Origin: Thiobacillus sp. 63-78
GTDB taxonomy: Bacteria; Pseudomonadota; Gammaproteobacteria; Burkholderiales; Thiobacillaceae
Reading direction: 5' to 3'
Length of the DNA: 50,947 bases
Assembly: GCA_001899765.1 (NCBI GenBank)
Contig: MKWM01000028.1
Span: forward strand, 1-50,947
Both the position numbers and the translations under genes were made by a program. The notes beneath the pieces are model-generated. The model had not been told where the DNA came from, did not search any database, and worked only from the letters and a program-made list of their open reading frames with translations. This document shows positions 7,640-20,354 of the stretch, one piece after another. The first letter of the stretch is position 1. Each line of letters begins with the position of its first letter.

Positions 7640-7669
7640 ATTATCGCCGAACCGCGCCAAACATGGCAA
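7640..7669 (-). promoter_or_regulatory. Promoter of the tRNA-Leu gene
   Basis: TTGCCA (-35, 7664-7669, five of six) and GATAAT (-10, 7640-7645, five of six) are separated by 18 nt on the minus strand. The start would be near 7633, giving a leader of about 36 nt with a small hairpin before the tRNA 5' end at 7597. Confidence 0.55.
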
Positions 7670-7691
7670 GGCAGCCAGTCCAGGTGCCCGT

Positions 7692-7697
7692 TATAAT
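7692..7697 (+). promoter_or_regulatory. Perfect -10 element very close to the queA start
   Basis: TATAAT lies 8 nt before the queA ATG at 7706. Transcription would start at about 7703-7706, making the mRNA leaderless or nearly so. No convincing -35 box is found at 16-18 nt upstream, and there is no ribosome-binding site in the gap. Confidence 0.45.
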
Positions 7698-7705
7698 CGC
7701 GCCCC

Positions 7706-9846
<2,141 letters not shown>

Positions 9847-9892
9847 AATTCCGTGGTTTTAACTGAACCGTCTTGATTCGGAGCGTTTTCCC

Positions 9893-10210
9893 ATGATTTC
9901 ACTTGCCCACGCACAAGCCGCCGCCGCAGCCAGCCCGGGGTTTGAGCAGTTCCTCCCACTCATCATCATTGGCGTCCTGTTCTGGTTCATGCTGATCCGC
10001 CCGCAAATGAAACGCGCCAAGGAGCAGAAGAAAATGCTGACGGAACTGGCCAAGGGCGACGAAATCGTGACCGCCAGCGGCCAGGTCGGCAAGATCGTCA
10101 AACTTGGCGATCAGTTCATCTCTCTGGAGATCGCCGACGGCGTCATCACCCACGTGCAGAAGCAGTCAGTGCAAACGCTGCTGCCCAAGGGTACGATCAA
10201 AGGTTTGTAA
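9893..10210 (+). CDS. yajC: Sec translocon accessory protein YajC
   Basis: The 105-residue protein has one membrane helix (about residues 20-38, FLPLIIIGVLFWFMLIRPQ) followed by the standard RPQMKRAKEQKKMLTELAKG cytoplasmic segment and a small beta domain (GDEIVTASGQVGKIVKLGD). YajC associates with SecDF to assist protein export. The order yajC-secD-secF is conserved widely. Between it and secD lies an unusual repeat-filled junction. Confidence 0.97.
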   Translation: MISLAHAQAAAAASPGFEQFLPLIIIGVLFWFMLIRPQMKRAKEQKKMLTELAKGDEIVTASGQVGKIVKLGDQFISLEIADGVITHVQKQSVQTLLPKGTIKGL

Positions 10211-10286
10211 AAACGAGGGATCGGGATTCAGGGGCCAGAGAATGAGCGGCCAAGGCCGCACCCCTGGAAACCCGATCCCCGGCCTC

Positions 10287-10342
10287 CCCCTGAATCCTGC
10301 CCCCTGAATCCTGCCCCCTGAATCCTGCCCCCTGAATCCTGA
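10287..10342 (+). repeat. Four 14-bp tandem repeats just before secD
   Basis: The unit CCCCTGAATCCTGC occurs four times in a row (the last ends in GA), finishing 2 nt before the secD ATG. An inverted partial copy (about 10223-10234) lies upstream, and GGGATCGGG at 10217-10225 pairs with CCCGATCCC at 10271-10279. The transcript could fold back on itself. No ribosome-binding site is visible for secD. Confidence 0.9.
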
Positions 10343-10344
10343 CA

Positions 10345-12159
10345 ATGAACCGTTTCCCGACCTGGAAATATGTGCTCATCGGCGTCATCCTGGTGATCGC
10401 CTTCCTCTATACCCTGCCCAATTTCTTTGGCGAAGTGCCGGCGGTGCAGATTTCCCCCACGCGTACGACCGAAAAAGTCGACACTGCGCTGCTGAGCCAG
10501 GTGGAATCCTCGCTGAAAGCGGCCAGCCTGAGCTATCAGGGGATGGAACTGGCGGGAAACAGCATCAAGGTGCGCCTGATCAGTACCGACATGCAGATCA
10601 AGGCCAAGGACGTGCTGCAGAATACCCTGGGTGAACGCTATACCGTCGCGCTCAACCTGGTATCGGCCTCGCCCGCGTGGCTCACGCCGATTCATGCGCT
10701 GCCGATGTATCTGGGCCTGGACTTGCGGGGTGGCGTGCATTTTCTGCTTGAAGTCGACATGAAGGCCGCACTGGAAAAAGCGGCCATCCGCTATCAGAAC
10801 GATTTCCGCACTGAATTGCGCGGCGAGAAGATCCGCTATGGCCGCATCAACCGCGTGGGCAGCGCCGTCACCGTGCATTTCGCCACGCGCGACCAGCGGG
10901 ATGCGGCGGCCAACAAACTGGAAACCGCGTTCACCGACCTTGCCTTGACTCCCGAAGACCAGGCCGAAGGCTTCACCCTGACCGCGCGCCTGAAACCGGA
11001 AGCCCAAACCAAGGTGCAGGAATTCGCCCTGCAGCAAAACATCACCACGCTCAGAAACCGCGTCAACGAACTCGGCGTGGCCGAACCCGTCATCCAGCAG
11101 CAGGGCGCCAGCCGCGTCGTGGTGCAGCTGCCCGGCGTGCAGGACACCGCCAAGGCGAAGGACATTCTCGGCCGCACCGCCACCCTGGAAATCCGCATGG
11201 TCGACGAGCAGGCCGATCCGACGACCGTTCAGCAGGGCCAGGCCCCGTTTGGCGACGACATCGTGGCCAGCCGCGACGGCGGCAAAATCGCGGTGAAGAA
11301 AGACGTGGTGCTGACCGGTGATTCCATCACCGACGCGTCCCCGGGCTTCGACAGCACCAGCGGCCAGGCCGCTGTCCACATCAATCTGGACAGCAAGGGC
11401 GCACGTGTGTTCAAGGACGTGACGCGCGAGAACGTCGGCAAACGCATGGCCATCCTGCTGATCGAAAAGGGAGTGGCCGAGGCCATCACCGCGCCGGTCA
11501 TTCGCGAGGAAATCGGCGGCGGCCGCGTGCAGATCACCGGCATGGAATCCGCGCAGGAAGCCTCCGACGTCGCCCTGCTGCTGCGCGCCGGCGCGCTCGC
11601 CGCTCCGATGCAGATCGTCGAGGAACGTACCGTCGGGCCGAGCATGGGCGCCGAAAACATCCGCAAGGGCTTCCATTCGAACCTCTGGGGCTTCCTCACG
11701 GTGGTCGCGTTCATGACGTTCTACTATCGTGTGTTCGGCCTGTTCTCCTCGATCGCACTGGCGATCAACGGCCTCCTCCTCATTGCGCTGCTGTCGATGC
11801 TGCAAGCGACGCTGACCCTGCCCGGCATGGCGGCGATCGCGCTCACCCTGGGCATGGCGATCGACGCCAACGTACTGATCAACGAACGCGTACGGGAAGA
11901 ACTGCGCAACGGCGCCACGCCGCAGGCGGCGATCCACGCCGGCTACGAGCGCGCATGGGCGACGATTCTCGACTCCAACATCACCACGCTGATCGCCGGC
12001 ATCGCGCTGTTCTGGCTGGGTTCCGGGCCGGTGCGCGGCTTCGCCGTGGTGCTGTGCCTGGGCATCCTCACCTCCATGTTCAGCGCCGTCACGGTGTCGC
12101 GCGCCATGGTCAATCTCACCTACGGTCGCCGGGCACGGCTCGCCAAAGTCTCGATCTGA
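10345..12159 (+). CDS. secD: Protein translocase subunit SecD
   Basis: SecD works with SecF and YajC to drive late steps of Sec export using the proton gradient. The 604 residues start with a membrane helix (MNRFPTWKYVLIGVILVIAF), followed by the D2 motif LGLDLRGGVHFLLEVD (about 123-138), a large periplasmic domain, and five C-terminal helices that include VAFMTFYYRVFGLFSSIAL and GMAIDANVLINERVREEL. The start is the first ATG after the repeat array; no Shine-Dalgarno sequence precedes it. secF follows 9 nt later. Confidence 0.97.
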   Translation: MNRFPTWKYVLIGVILVIAFLYTLPNFFGEVPAVQISPTRTTEKVDTALLSQVESSLKAASLSYQGMELAGNSIKVRLISTDMQIKAKDVLQNTLGERYTVALNLVSASPAWLTPIHALPMYLGLDLRGGVHFLLEVDMKAALEKAAIRYQNDFRTELRGEKIRYGRINRVGSAVTVHFATRDQRDAAANKLETAFTDLALTPEDQAEGFTLTARLKPEAQTKVQEFALQQNITTLRNRVNELGVAEPVIQQQGASRVVVQLPGVQDTAKAKDILGRTATLEIRMVDEQADPTTVQQGQAPFGDDIVASRDGGKIAVKKDVVLTGDSITDASPGFDSTSGQAAVHINLDSKGARVFKDVTRENVGKRMAILLIEKGVAEAITAPVIREEIGGGRVQITGMESAQEASDVALLLRAGALAAPMQIVEERTVGPSMGAENIRKGFHSNLWGFLTVVAFMTFYYRVFGLFSSIALAINGLLLIALLSMLQATLTLPGMAAIALTLGMAIDANVLINERVREELRNGATPQAAIHAGYERAWATILDSNITTLIAGIALFWLGSGPVRGFAVVLCLGILTSMFSAVTVSRAMVNLTYGRRARLAKVSI

Positions 12160-12168
12160 GAGTACGTC

Positions 12169-13107
12169 ATGCTGGAATTCTTCCCTTTCCGAAAAACCAT
12201 CCCCTTCATGAGCTGGGGCAAGATGACTACGGCCATTTCGCTGCTCACCTTCCTGTTCGCCATCTGGGCGTTATGGCACAAGGGCCTCAACCTGGGTGTC
12301 GATTTCACCGGCGGCACCGTGATGGAGCTGCATACCGGCCAGATCGCCGATCTGCCGGCCATCCGCACCGAACTGGAAAAAACCGGGTTGACCGAAGTCT
12401 CGGTGCAGACTTTCGGCACCAGCCGCGACATCCTGATTCGTCTGCCCAACAAGGGCGACAGCAATGCCGCGGAAACCAGCAACCGCGTGATGGCGGCGCT
12501 GACGGCCACCCATCCCGGACTCGAACTGAAGCGCGTCGATTTCGTCGGCCCACAGGTCGGCAAGGAACTCTATGACAACGGCGCGTTGGCGCTGCTGGTG
12601 GTCGCCTTCGGCATCATGGCCTATCTCGCGATACGCTTCGAATGGCGCTTCGCCGTCGCCGGCATGCTTGCCAACCTGCACGACATCGTCATCATCCTCG
12701 GCATGTTCGCGTTCTTCCAGTGGGAATTCACCCTCACCGTGCTGGCCGGCGTGCTGGCCATCCTCGGTTACTCGGTCAACGAATCCGTGGTGGTGTTCGA
12801 CCGCATCCGCGAGAACATCCGCAAGATGCGCGGCGCGACCATCCCGCACATCATCGATGACGCCATCACCCGCACCATGAGCCGCACCCTCATCACCCAC
12901 GGTTCGACGCAGATCATGGTGCTGTCGATGCTGTTCTTCGGCGGCGAGGCGCTGCACAACTTCGCGCTCGCGCTCACCATCGGCATCATGTTCGGCATCT
13001 ATTCCTCAAACCTGGTGGCTTCGCCGCTTCTGCTGATGTTCGGCGTCAAGCGCGAGCACTTCATCAAGCCGGTGGAAAAAGAGAAGAAGGAAGAGGCGGT
13101 GGTGTGA
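12169..13107 (+). CDS. secF: Protein translocase subunit SecF
   Basis: The 312-residue SecF has an N-terminal helix (TAISLLTFLFAIWALW), the motif GVDFTGGTVMELH (about residues 44-56), a short periplasmic domain and five C-terminal helices with the conserved GYSVNESVVVFDRIREN segment. It forms a complex with SecD. The last residues are charged (EKEKKEEAVV), as usual for the cytoplasmic tail. Confidence 0.97.
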   Translation: MLEFFPFRKTIPFMSWGKMTTAISLLTFLFAIWALWHKGLNLGVDFTGGTVMELHTGQIADLPAIRTELEKTGLTEVSVQTFGTSRDILIRLPNKGDSNAAETSNRVMAALTATHPGLELKRVDFVGPQVGKELYDNGALALLVVAFGIMAYLAIRFEWRFAVAGMLANLHDIVIILGMFAFFQWEFTLTVLAGVLAILGYSVNESVVVFDRIRENIRKMRGATIPHIIDDAITRTMSRTLITHGSTQIMVLSMLFFGGEALHNFALALTIGIMFGIYSSNLVASPLLLMFGVKREHFIKPVEKEKKEEAVV

Positions 13108-13155
13108 GGTAAGTCGCAAGTGGTAAGTAGTGAGTGGAGTTTCCACTTTCCGCTA

Positions 13156-13190
13156 CCACTCACCACTCACCACTCACCACTCACCACTCA
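13156..13190 (+). repeat. Five 7-bp tandem repeats just before dedA
   Basis: CCACTCA is repeated five times without error and ends 5 nt before the dedA-family ATG at 13196. Upstream, positions 13120-13137 form a near-complement of two and a half units (two mismatches, both G-U compatible in RNA), so the transcript can fold back. No ribosome-binding site is visible. Confidence 0.92.
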
Positions 13191-13195
13191 TCCCC

Positions 13196-13792
13196 ATGCT
13201 CCACGACTTCATCACCTGGATCCTCGCCACCGTTCACGACTGGGGCTACGTCGGTATTTTCATTCTCATGGCGCTGGAATCGACAGTGCTGCCGGTGCCG
13301 AGCGAACTGGTGTTGATTCCGGCCGGCTATCTCGCGCACCAGGGGCACATGAATTTCTGGCTGATCGTGCTGGCGTCCACAGCCGGCTGTCTGGTCGGGG
13401 CATCACTCAATTACGCGGTGGCGCTGTGGGTGGGGCGGCCGTTTCTCGAACGCTGGGGCCGCTACTTCTTCGTGCGCCCCGAACTGCTGCGCAAGACCGA
13501 CGCTTTCTTCCTGAAGCATGGCGCGGTCTCGACCTTTACCGGCCGTCTGATTCCCGGCATCCGCCATCTGATCTCCCTCCCCGCCGGGCTCACCCGCATG
13601 AATCCCGCCGCTTTTGCGCTCTACACCTGTCTCGGCGCGGGGTTATGGTCGCTCGTCCTCACCCTGTTCGGCTACTTTCTGGGCGGCAATGAAGCACTCA
13701 TCCGGGAATACCAGCATTTCATCACCGCCGGCGTCATCGTCTTCGTGGCGCTCATCATCGGCGGCTATGTGTGGTGGCAAAGACGGCGCTAG
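13196..13792 (+). CDS. DedA family membrane protein
   Basis: The 198-residue protein belongs to the DedA/SNARE-associated family, implicated in flipping undecaprenyl phosphate or other lipids across the inner membrane. Family signatures are GIFILMALESTVLPVPSEL near the start, and FTGRLIPGIRHLISLPAGL (about residues 121-139), which carries the conserved arginines. Several membrane helices follow. I chose ATG 13196 because upstream in-frame codons fall in the tandem repeat and give a low-complexity extension. Confidence 0.93.
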   Translation: MLHDFITWILATVHDWGYVGIFILMALESTVLPVPSELVLIPAGYLAHQGHMNFWLIVLASTAGCLVGASLNYAVALWVGRPFLERWGRYFFVRPELLRKTDAFFLKHGAVSTFTGRLIPGIRHLISLPAGLTRMNPAAFALYTCLGAGLWSLVLTLFGYFLGGNEALIREYQHFITAGVIVFVALIIGGYVWWQRRR

Positions 13793-13834
13793 ATTTCCCG
13801 GATCGACAGGAAATCAGCCGGCCAATCGTTCGTC

Positions 13835-14563
13835 TCAGTCCGCGGCCTCCACCATCAGCCGCTTCATTTCGGATACCGCTTCCTTCCATCCCACGAACAG
13901 GGCCTGCGCGACGATCGCATGACCAATATTGAGTTCATGGATGCCCGGCAGCGCGGCGATGGGCTGCACGTTGTGATAGGTGAGGCCATGGCCGGCATTC
14001 ACCGTCAGTCCCAGGCTGCGGCCGTAGGCAACGGCCGTGCGGATGCGCTCGAATTCGTTGATGCGGGTCTGGCCGGTCGCCGCATCAGCGTAATGTCCAG
14101 TATGGATTTCAACCACCGGCGCACCCGCGGCCTGCGCCGCATCGAGTTGCGCGAAATCGGCGTCGATGAACAGCGACACGCGAATGCCCGCGTCCGCCAG
14201 ACGGTTGCAGGCATCGGTCACTTTCCGTAACTGCCCCTTCACGTCGAGCCCGCCTTCGGTGGTCAGTTCCTCGCGCCTCTCCGGCACCAGGCAGGCGTCC
14301 TGCGGCCGGGTGGCGACGGCAATCGCCAGCATTTCCTCGGTGATCGCCATTTCCAGGTTCATCCTGGTTTTCAGCACCTGGCGCAGGATCGCCACGTCGG
14401 CATCCTGGATGTGGCGGCGGTCTTCGCGCAGGTGCAGCGTGATCGAATCGGCGCCGGCGGTTTCCGCCGCGAGCGCCGCTTCGACCGGACTGGGGTAACG
14501 GGTCTTGCGCGCCTGGCGCAGGGTGGCGATATGATCGATATTGACGCCGAGAAAGATGCTCAT
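13835..14563 (-). CDS. pdxJ: Pyridoxine 5'-phosphate synthase
   Basis: PdxJ condenses 1-deoxyxylulose 5-phosphate with aminoacetone phosphate in the DXP-dependent vitamin B6 route. The 242-residue TIM-barrel enzyme starts [15 protein letters not shown] and shows [44 protein letters not shown] and the final [18 protein letters not shown] 14563 overlaps the recO stop by four bases. The longer frame upstream reads recO DNA in another frame and is not used. Confidence 0.97.
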   Translation of the reverse strand: MSIFLGVNIDHIATLRQARKTRYPSPVEAALAAETAGADSITLHLREDRRHIQDADVAILRQVLKTRMNLEMAITEEMLAIAVATRPQDACLVPERREELTTEGGLDVKGQLRKVTDACNRLADAGIRVSLFIDADFAQLDAAQAAGAPVVEIHTGHYADAATGQTRINEFERIRTAVAYGRSLGLTVNAGHGLTYHNVQPIAALPGIHELNIGHAIVAQALFVGWKEAVSEMKRLMVEAAD

Positions 14564-15309
14564 TGTGTCAGTTCGGTGAGTTCGCGTAACAGCTGGCGAG
14601 TATAAAGCGGCTTCGTGCCCAGAGTGTGGTTGATCAGGGTGCGCATCAGGATCTTGGCCTCGGCCAGAGTCGCTGGCTGTTCGAAACGGCCGGCGGCCAG
14701 ATCGATCAGCGTTTGCCCCGTGACGAGGCAGCCCGGCTGTCCGCACGCACGCAGCGCGCCGCGTTCGGGCTGGAACACATAACGGGTGCCCGGCTCGATC
14801 GGCATCCCGTTGTCGGCGTCCACGTCGAAGGTGGCGCCGTAGCCGATCTCGGACAGCAGATTCTTCTCGAAGCAGCGCAATATCCGCTCAAAATAAGTGG
14901 CGCGATCATCATCGGCGGTCCCGCACCCGCCCGCCAGCTGGCCGAGGGTATCGACATAACGGTCGTACAGCCGTTCGTGCGCATCGCCGCGCGCCAGCAG
15001 GCGCAACAGCAGTTCGTTGAGATAGAACCCGCACATCAACGCACGCCCCTGCGGGGCGATCAGGCCGCCCTGCCATTCGGCCGCATGCAGGGTTTTCAGT
15101 TCGGACTTGCCGAACCACGACAGCAGCAACGGAGTGAACGGCTGGATCAAACCGCGCAGCGTGGATGCCGGGCGGCGCGCGCCGCGCGCGATCAGCGCCA
15201 CGCGTCCGTGACTGCGGGTGAACGCCTCCGCCACCACGCTGGTTTCCTTGAACGGATAGGTGTGGAGGATGAAGCCGGTTTCGTTGTTGATGCGGGCGTC
15301 GGATGGCAT
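14560..15309 (-). CDS. recO: DNA repair protein RecO
   Basis: RecO acts with RecR to load RecA onto SSB-coated DNA. The 249-residue protein has the N-terminal OB domain ([20 protein letters not shown], then [13 protein letters not shown]) and a helical C-terminal part with a GCLVTG element. It is coupled to pdxJ (ATGA). The order era-recO-pdxJ is common in betaproteobacteria. A large inverted repeat lies between it and era. Confidence 0.95.
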   Translation of the reverse strand: MPSDARINNETGFILHTYPFKETSVVAEAFTRSHGRVALIARGARRPASTLRGLIQPFTPLLLSWFGKSELKTLHAAEWQGGLIAPQGRALMCGFYLNELLLRLLARGDAHERLYDRYVDTLGQLAGGCGTADDDRATYFERILRCFEKNLLSEIGYGATFDVDADNGMPIEPGTRYVFQPERGALRACGQPGCLVTGQTLIDLAAGRFEQPATLAEAKILMRTLINHTLGTKPLYTRQLLRELTELTQ

Positions 15310-15327
15310 GCTGGCTTAAAACCCTTC

Positions 15328-15438
15328 ACCACAGAGACACAGAGGCACAGAGAAAACGCTTGTCCGAGAATTCTGTGCATCGAGACAGGCTCAATGACGG
15401 ATTTTTTCCGTGTCTCTGTGCCTCTGTGTCTCTGTGGT
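15328..15438. repeat. 26-bp perfect inverted repeat between era and recO
   Basis: Positions 15328-15353 and 15413-15438 are exact reverse complements, separated by 59 nt. Each arm is itself built from short ACAGAG-like units (ACCACAGAGACACAGAGGCA is the start of the left arm). The transcript of the era-recO operon could form a long hairpin ending 18 nt before the recO start codon. No gene lies inside. Confidence 0.93.
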
Positions 15439-15450
15439 AGGTATTTCGAA

Positions 15451-16335
15451 TCAATCGATCCCCAACGACTTCAGCATCCGTACGTCGTCGGCCCAGCCGC
15501 CCTTCACCTTGACCCAGACTTCCAGATACACCTTGCCGTCGAAGGCACGCTCCATGTCGAGCCGCGCCTGGGTGGAGATGGTCTTGAGCTTTTCGCCGCC
15601 CTTGCCGATGACGATGGCCTTGTGGCCGTCGCGGTCGACCAGGATGGTGGCAAAAATACGGCGCAGATTGCCTTCCTCCTCGAACTTGTCGATGGTCACC
15701 GCCACCGCATAAGGAATTTCCTCGCCGCACAGGCGGAACACCTTTTCGCGGATGAGTTCGGCGGCCAGCTGGCGTTCGGTCTGGTCGGTGACGTCGTCCT
15801 CGTCGAACAGCGGCGGGTTTTCCGGCAGATGCGCCTGCAGGGTTTTCAGCAACTCGCCGAGATTGCTGCCCTGCTTGGCCGATACCGGCACGATCTCGGT
15901 GAAGGCATGCGCGGCGGCGACTTCCTGCAGATACGCCATCAGCGCGGCACGATCCCTGGCGTAGTCGATCTTGTTGACCGCCAGGATCAGCGGGCGATCC
16001 CCGGGCAGCAATGCCATCACCTGGCGGTCTTCACGCGTGAGCCGCCCGGCTTCGACCAGCATCATCACCACGTCGGTGTCCGACAAGGTTTCGCGCACCC
16101 GCTTGTTCATCGCGCGATTCATGGCGCTGCCGTGGCGGGTCTGGAACCCCGGGGTATCGACGAACACGAACTGCGCTTCGTCGGTGGTGTGGATGCCCAT
16201 CACGCGATGGCGCGTGGTTTGCGCCTTGCGTGAAGTGATGCTGATTTTTTGCCCAATGATACGGTTGAGCAGGGTCGACTTGCCGACGTTGGGGCGCCCC
16301 ACGATGGCAATGAGGCCGCATTTGAATGCGTTCAT
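15451..16335 (-). CDS. era: GTPase Era
   Basis: Era binds the 3' end of 16S rRNA and helps assemble the 30S subunit. The 294-residue protein has G1 GRPNVGKS (about residues 13-20), G3 DTPGF, G4 NKID and a C-terminal KH domain with [20 protein letters not shown]. The start ATG 16335 overlaps the rnc stop by four bases; the longer upstream frame is rnc in another frame. Pairing with rnc is conserved in many bacteria and both act on rRNA. Confidence 0.97.
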   Translation of the reverse strand: MNAFKCGLIAIVGRPNVGKSTLLNRIIGQKISITSRKAQTTRHRVMGIHTTDEAQFVFVDTPGFQTRHGSAMNRAMNKRVRETLSDTDVVMMLVEAGRLTREDRQVMALLPGDRPLILAVNKIDYARDRAALMAYLQEVAAAHAFTEIVPVSAKQGSNLGELLKTLQAHLPENPPLFDEDDVTDQTERQLAAELIREKVFRLCGEEIPYAVAVTIDKFEEEGNLRRIFATILVDRDGHKAIVIGKGGEKLKTISTQARLDMERAFDGKVYLEVWVKVKGGWADDVRMLKSLGID

Positions 16336-17000
16336 TTCTGTAATTTCGTGCACGCCTGACGGGCGGCCTCCTGTTCGGCGGCGCGGCGGCTCTTGCCAAC
16401 GCCGCGTGTGCTGAGCGCGGGTTTGGACAGCACGCACTCGACGGTGAAGCTCTGGTCATGTGCCTCGCCATGGGTACCCACCAGACGATAATCCGGCAGC
16501 GGAAGCCGCCGCGACTGGAGCGTTTCCTGCAACTCGGTCTTGGCATCCTTGCCCGACGCCTTCGGATCGATTTTCGCCACCAGGGGCTCGAACAGCCCGT
16601 GCACCACGCGCTGCGCAGCTTCGAATCCGGCATCCAGGAAAATAGCGCCAACGATCGATTCCAGCGTATCGGCCAGGATCGAAGGGCGGCGAAATCCACC
16701 GCTCTTGAGCTCGCCCTCGCCCAGACGCAGGCTTTCACCCAGCTTCAGGGTTGCGGCAATCTCGGCCAGCGTTTCCTGCCGTACCAGGTTGGCACGCAGG
16801 CGCGAAAGGCTCCCTTCCGGTAAATTCGGAAAGGCGTCGTAAAGCGCCCGTGCAACCGAACAGTTCAATACCGAGTCGCCGAGGAATTCGAGCCGTTCGT
16901 TGTTGGACGCACCGTAGCTACGATGCGTCAGCGCCTGGGTCAGCAGATCAGGGCGGACAAAGGTATAGCCCAGTGCCTGCTGCAGACGCTGGTTCAGCAA
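16332..17000 (-). CDS. rnc: Ribonuclease III
   Basis: RNase III cuts double-stranded RNA, including rRNA precursors. The catalytic signature [13 protein letters not shown] lies near residue 34, a second acidic cluster in [16 protein letters not shown], and a dsRNA-binding domain fills the last 70 residues. There is no ATG near the homologous start. Two in-frame TTG codons exist: 17012, which touches its possible GAGG site, and 17000, which lies 12 nt from it. I use 17000, giving 222 residues (E. coli 226). The first option would add four residues and overlap the upstream stop. Confidence 0.93.
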   Translation of the reverse strand: MLNQRLQQALGYTFVRPDLLTQALTHRSYGASNNERLEFLGDSVLNCSVARALYDAFPNLPEGSLSRLRANLVRQETLAEIAATLKLGESLRLGEGELKSGGFRRPSILADTLESIVGAIFLDAGFEAAQRVVHGLFEPLVAKIDPKASGKDAKTELQETLQSRRLPLPDYRLVGTHGEAHDQSFTVECVLSKPALSTRGVGKSRRAAEQEAARQACTKLQK

Positions 17001-17004
17001 GGAA

Positions 17005-17406
17005 TTATTCAACCTCGACGGGCGCCGCGTTAGGGTCGGAACTGGCACTGAAATCGACCACCAGGCTGACATTTCCGACGAGCTTGGTGCGATAGGTATA
17101 CTCGGTGGAGACGACCGGGGCGGCGCCGTGACGGTCGATGGCGATATCTTCCGGCTTGACCACGGTGACATAGCCAACGCTCGCCCGTCGCGCGAAATCA
17201 CTGCGAATATCGGCATTGGACCTGGATTTCAGGTCGGACTCCTGCCCCATGGTGGAAAGAATCTTCTTCACCGAGAAATACTCGATGTAGGCGGGCACCA
17301 GCTTCATCGCCAGCACGGCAATCATGATCAGTACGATCGCAGTGAACAGAAAACCGAACATGGTCAGGCCACGTTGCCTGGATTTCATGGGACCTACACG
17401 ATGCAT
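17005..17406 (-). CDS. DUF4845 family membrane-anchored protein
   Basis: A small protein of 133 residues with a basic N-terminus, [21 protein letters not shown] as the only membrane helix (about residues 14-34), and an extracytoplasmic domain ending in acidic residues. It matches the DUF4845 proteins found between lepB and rnc in betaproteobacteria. The start resembles a type IV pilin-like leader ([10 protein letters not shown]), but function is unknown. An AAGGAG site sits 7 nt before ATG 17406. Confidence 0.87.
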   Translation of the reverse strand: MHRVGPMKSRQRGLTMFGFLFTAIVLIMIAVLAMKLVPAYIEYFSVKKILSTMGQESDLKSRSNADIRSDFARRASVGYVTVVKPEDIAIDRHGAAPVVSTEYTYRTKLVGNVSLVVDFSASSDPNAAPVEVE

Positions 17407-17416
17407 GTGTATCTCC

Positions 17417-18226
17417 TTATCGAATGGTGGTGCCGATGCGGCCGAGTTCGTCGAAATTCATCCAGATGAAGAAGGCCTTGCCGACGATGTTCCTGTCCGG
17501 AACGAAGCCCCAGTAGCGGCTGTCGTTGCTGGCATCGCGGTTGTCGCCCATCATGAAATACTGCCCCTGCGGAACCTTGCAGGCGAAACCTTCGCCCTCG
17601 GCATTGTATGAGCAGTTCTCGCGGTAAGGGAAGTCCACCACCTGGGTCGGGTAGACCGAAGGCTTGTCCGGCTCCGTCATCATGGTGTGGTCAGTGCCGT
17701 TGAGGCGCTCCTTGTACACCATCGCGGTAATGTAATTCAGGCCATTGCCCACATAGCTGTAAGTGCCGGTATTGGTGGCGGAAACGGGCTTGCCGTTGAT
17801 GGTGAGCTTCTTGTTGCGGTATTCGACCACGTCGCCCGGTACGCCGATCACGCGTTTGATGTAGTCGAGACTGGGGTCGGCCGGATAGCGGAACACCATG
17901 ACGTCGCCGCGTTTGGGGTTGTTCAGCTCGACCACCTTCGTGTTGATGACCGGCAGCCGGATGCCGTAGGTGAATTTATTGACCAGGATGAAGTCACCGA
18001 TCAGCAGGGTGGGCATCATCGAACCGGACGGAATCTTGAACGGCTCGACCAGGAACGAGCGCAGCGCGAACACGACCAGGATGACCGGGAAAAAACTCTT
18101 GGCGTATTCCACCAGCAGCGGCTCCCTGGCGTCCCGGTCGCGGCCGCGTTTGAGCCACAGCAGGTCAAGCAGCCAGATGCCGCCGGTCACGACCAGCGCC
18201 ACAAAAAGAATGAGTGCAAAGTTCAT
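17417..18226 (-). CDS. lepB: Signal peptidase I
   Basis: LepB removes signal peptides on the outer face of the inner membrane. The 269-residue protein has two N-terminal helices (residues 2-25 and 44-60), then the serine box IPSGSMMPTLLIGD with catalytic Ser69, and the lysine box DYIKRVIGVPGD with general base Lys124. The final box GDNRDASNDSRYWG is present. It follows lepA by 17 nt, the standard order. Confidence 0.98.
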   Translation of the reverse strand: MNFALILFVALVVTGGIWLLDLLWLKRGRDRDAREPLLVEYAKSFFPVILVVFALRSFLVEPFKIPSGSMMPTLLIGDFILVNKFTYGIRLPVINTKVVELNNPKRGDVMVFRYPADPSLDYIKRVIGVPGDVVEYRNKKLTINGKPVSATNTGTYSYVGNGLNYITAMVYKERLNGTDHTMMTEPDKPSVYPTQVVDFPYRENCSYNAEGEGFACKVPQGQYFMMGDNRDASNDSRYWGFVPDRNIVGKAFFIWMNFDELGRIGTTIR

Positions 18227-18243
18227 GTTGAAGGGCCCACTGC

Positions 18244-20043
<1,800 letters not shown>

Positions 20044-20071
20044 AACAAAAACGGGCACGCTTCCGTGCCCG
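20044..20071 (-). terminator. Terminator-like hairpin abutting the lepA start codon
   Basis: On the minus strand an 8-bp perfect GC-rich stem (20064-20071 with 20052-20059) and GAAG loop is followed by TTTTTGTT, which runs directly into the GTG start of lepA. It looks like a rho-independent terminator between the degP/glutaredoxin genes and lepA, or an attenuator controlling lepA. Confidence 0.7.
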
Positions 20072-20108
20072 GTCAGGGATTCGATAAGAGGTCGGATTTT
20101 AACGGAAT

Positions 20109-20354
20109 TCAGGGATTGAGGCGCAGCCATTCCCGTAACACGGGCAGATTGAGCCAATGGCGGCAAATCTCGGTGTCGCCGTCGAACAACAGTGGCACGT
20201 CCCAGCCGTATCGGGTCTTGAGCGACGGATCGGCATCCACGTCAACGGGCGCCAGACTGTGCCCGCTCCCCGCGATCAGGACGTGAACGCCCTCCGCCAG
20301 TTCCTCGCAAAGCGGGCAGCCCTTTCGCGTATAGAGCGTGAGCGTTTTACCCAC
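20109..20354 (-). CDS. Glutaredoxin-like protein
   Basis: The 81-residue protein has the thioredoxin-fold start [15 protein letters not shown] with a CPLC redox motif (about residues 13-16), and [16 protein letters not shown] with the cis-proline. It is of the short glutaredoxin-like group often found next to degP/mucD in betaproteobacteria. It overlaps the degP stop by 8 nt, so it is likely part of the rpoE-degP transcript. Confidence 0.9.
   Translation of the reverse strand: MGKTLTLYTRKGCPLCEELAEGVHVLIAGSGHSLAPVDVDADPSLKTRYGWDVPLLFDGDTEICRHWLNLPVLREWLRLNP

Noticed and set aside
10228..11937. A 569-codon minus-strand open frame opposite secD
   Set aside because: Shadow of secD; the tandem repeat before secD is translated as a repetitive tail, which shows it is not a real protein.
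13156..13190. Tandem repeats taken as a possible CRISPR array
   Set aside because: Units are 7 bp and directly adjacent, with no spacers and no cas genes nearby. The same applies to the 14-bp array at 10287-10342.
13793..13834. Small hairpin GATTTCC/GGAAATC between dedA and pdxJ as a terminator
   Set aside because: Only 7 bp, a 10-nt loop and no T-tract in either direction.
14626..16233. A 535-codon plus-strand open frame across recO and era
   Set aside because: Runs through two convincing genes and the inverted repeat between them on the opposite strand.
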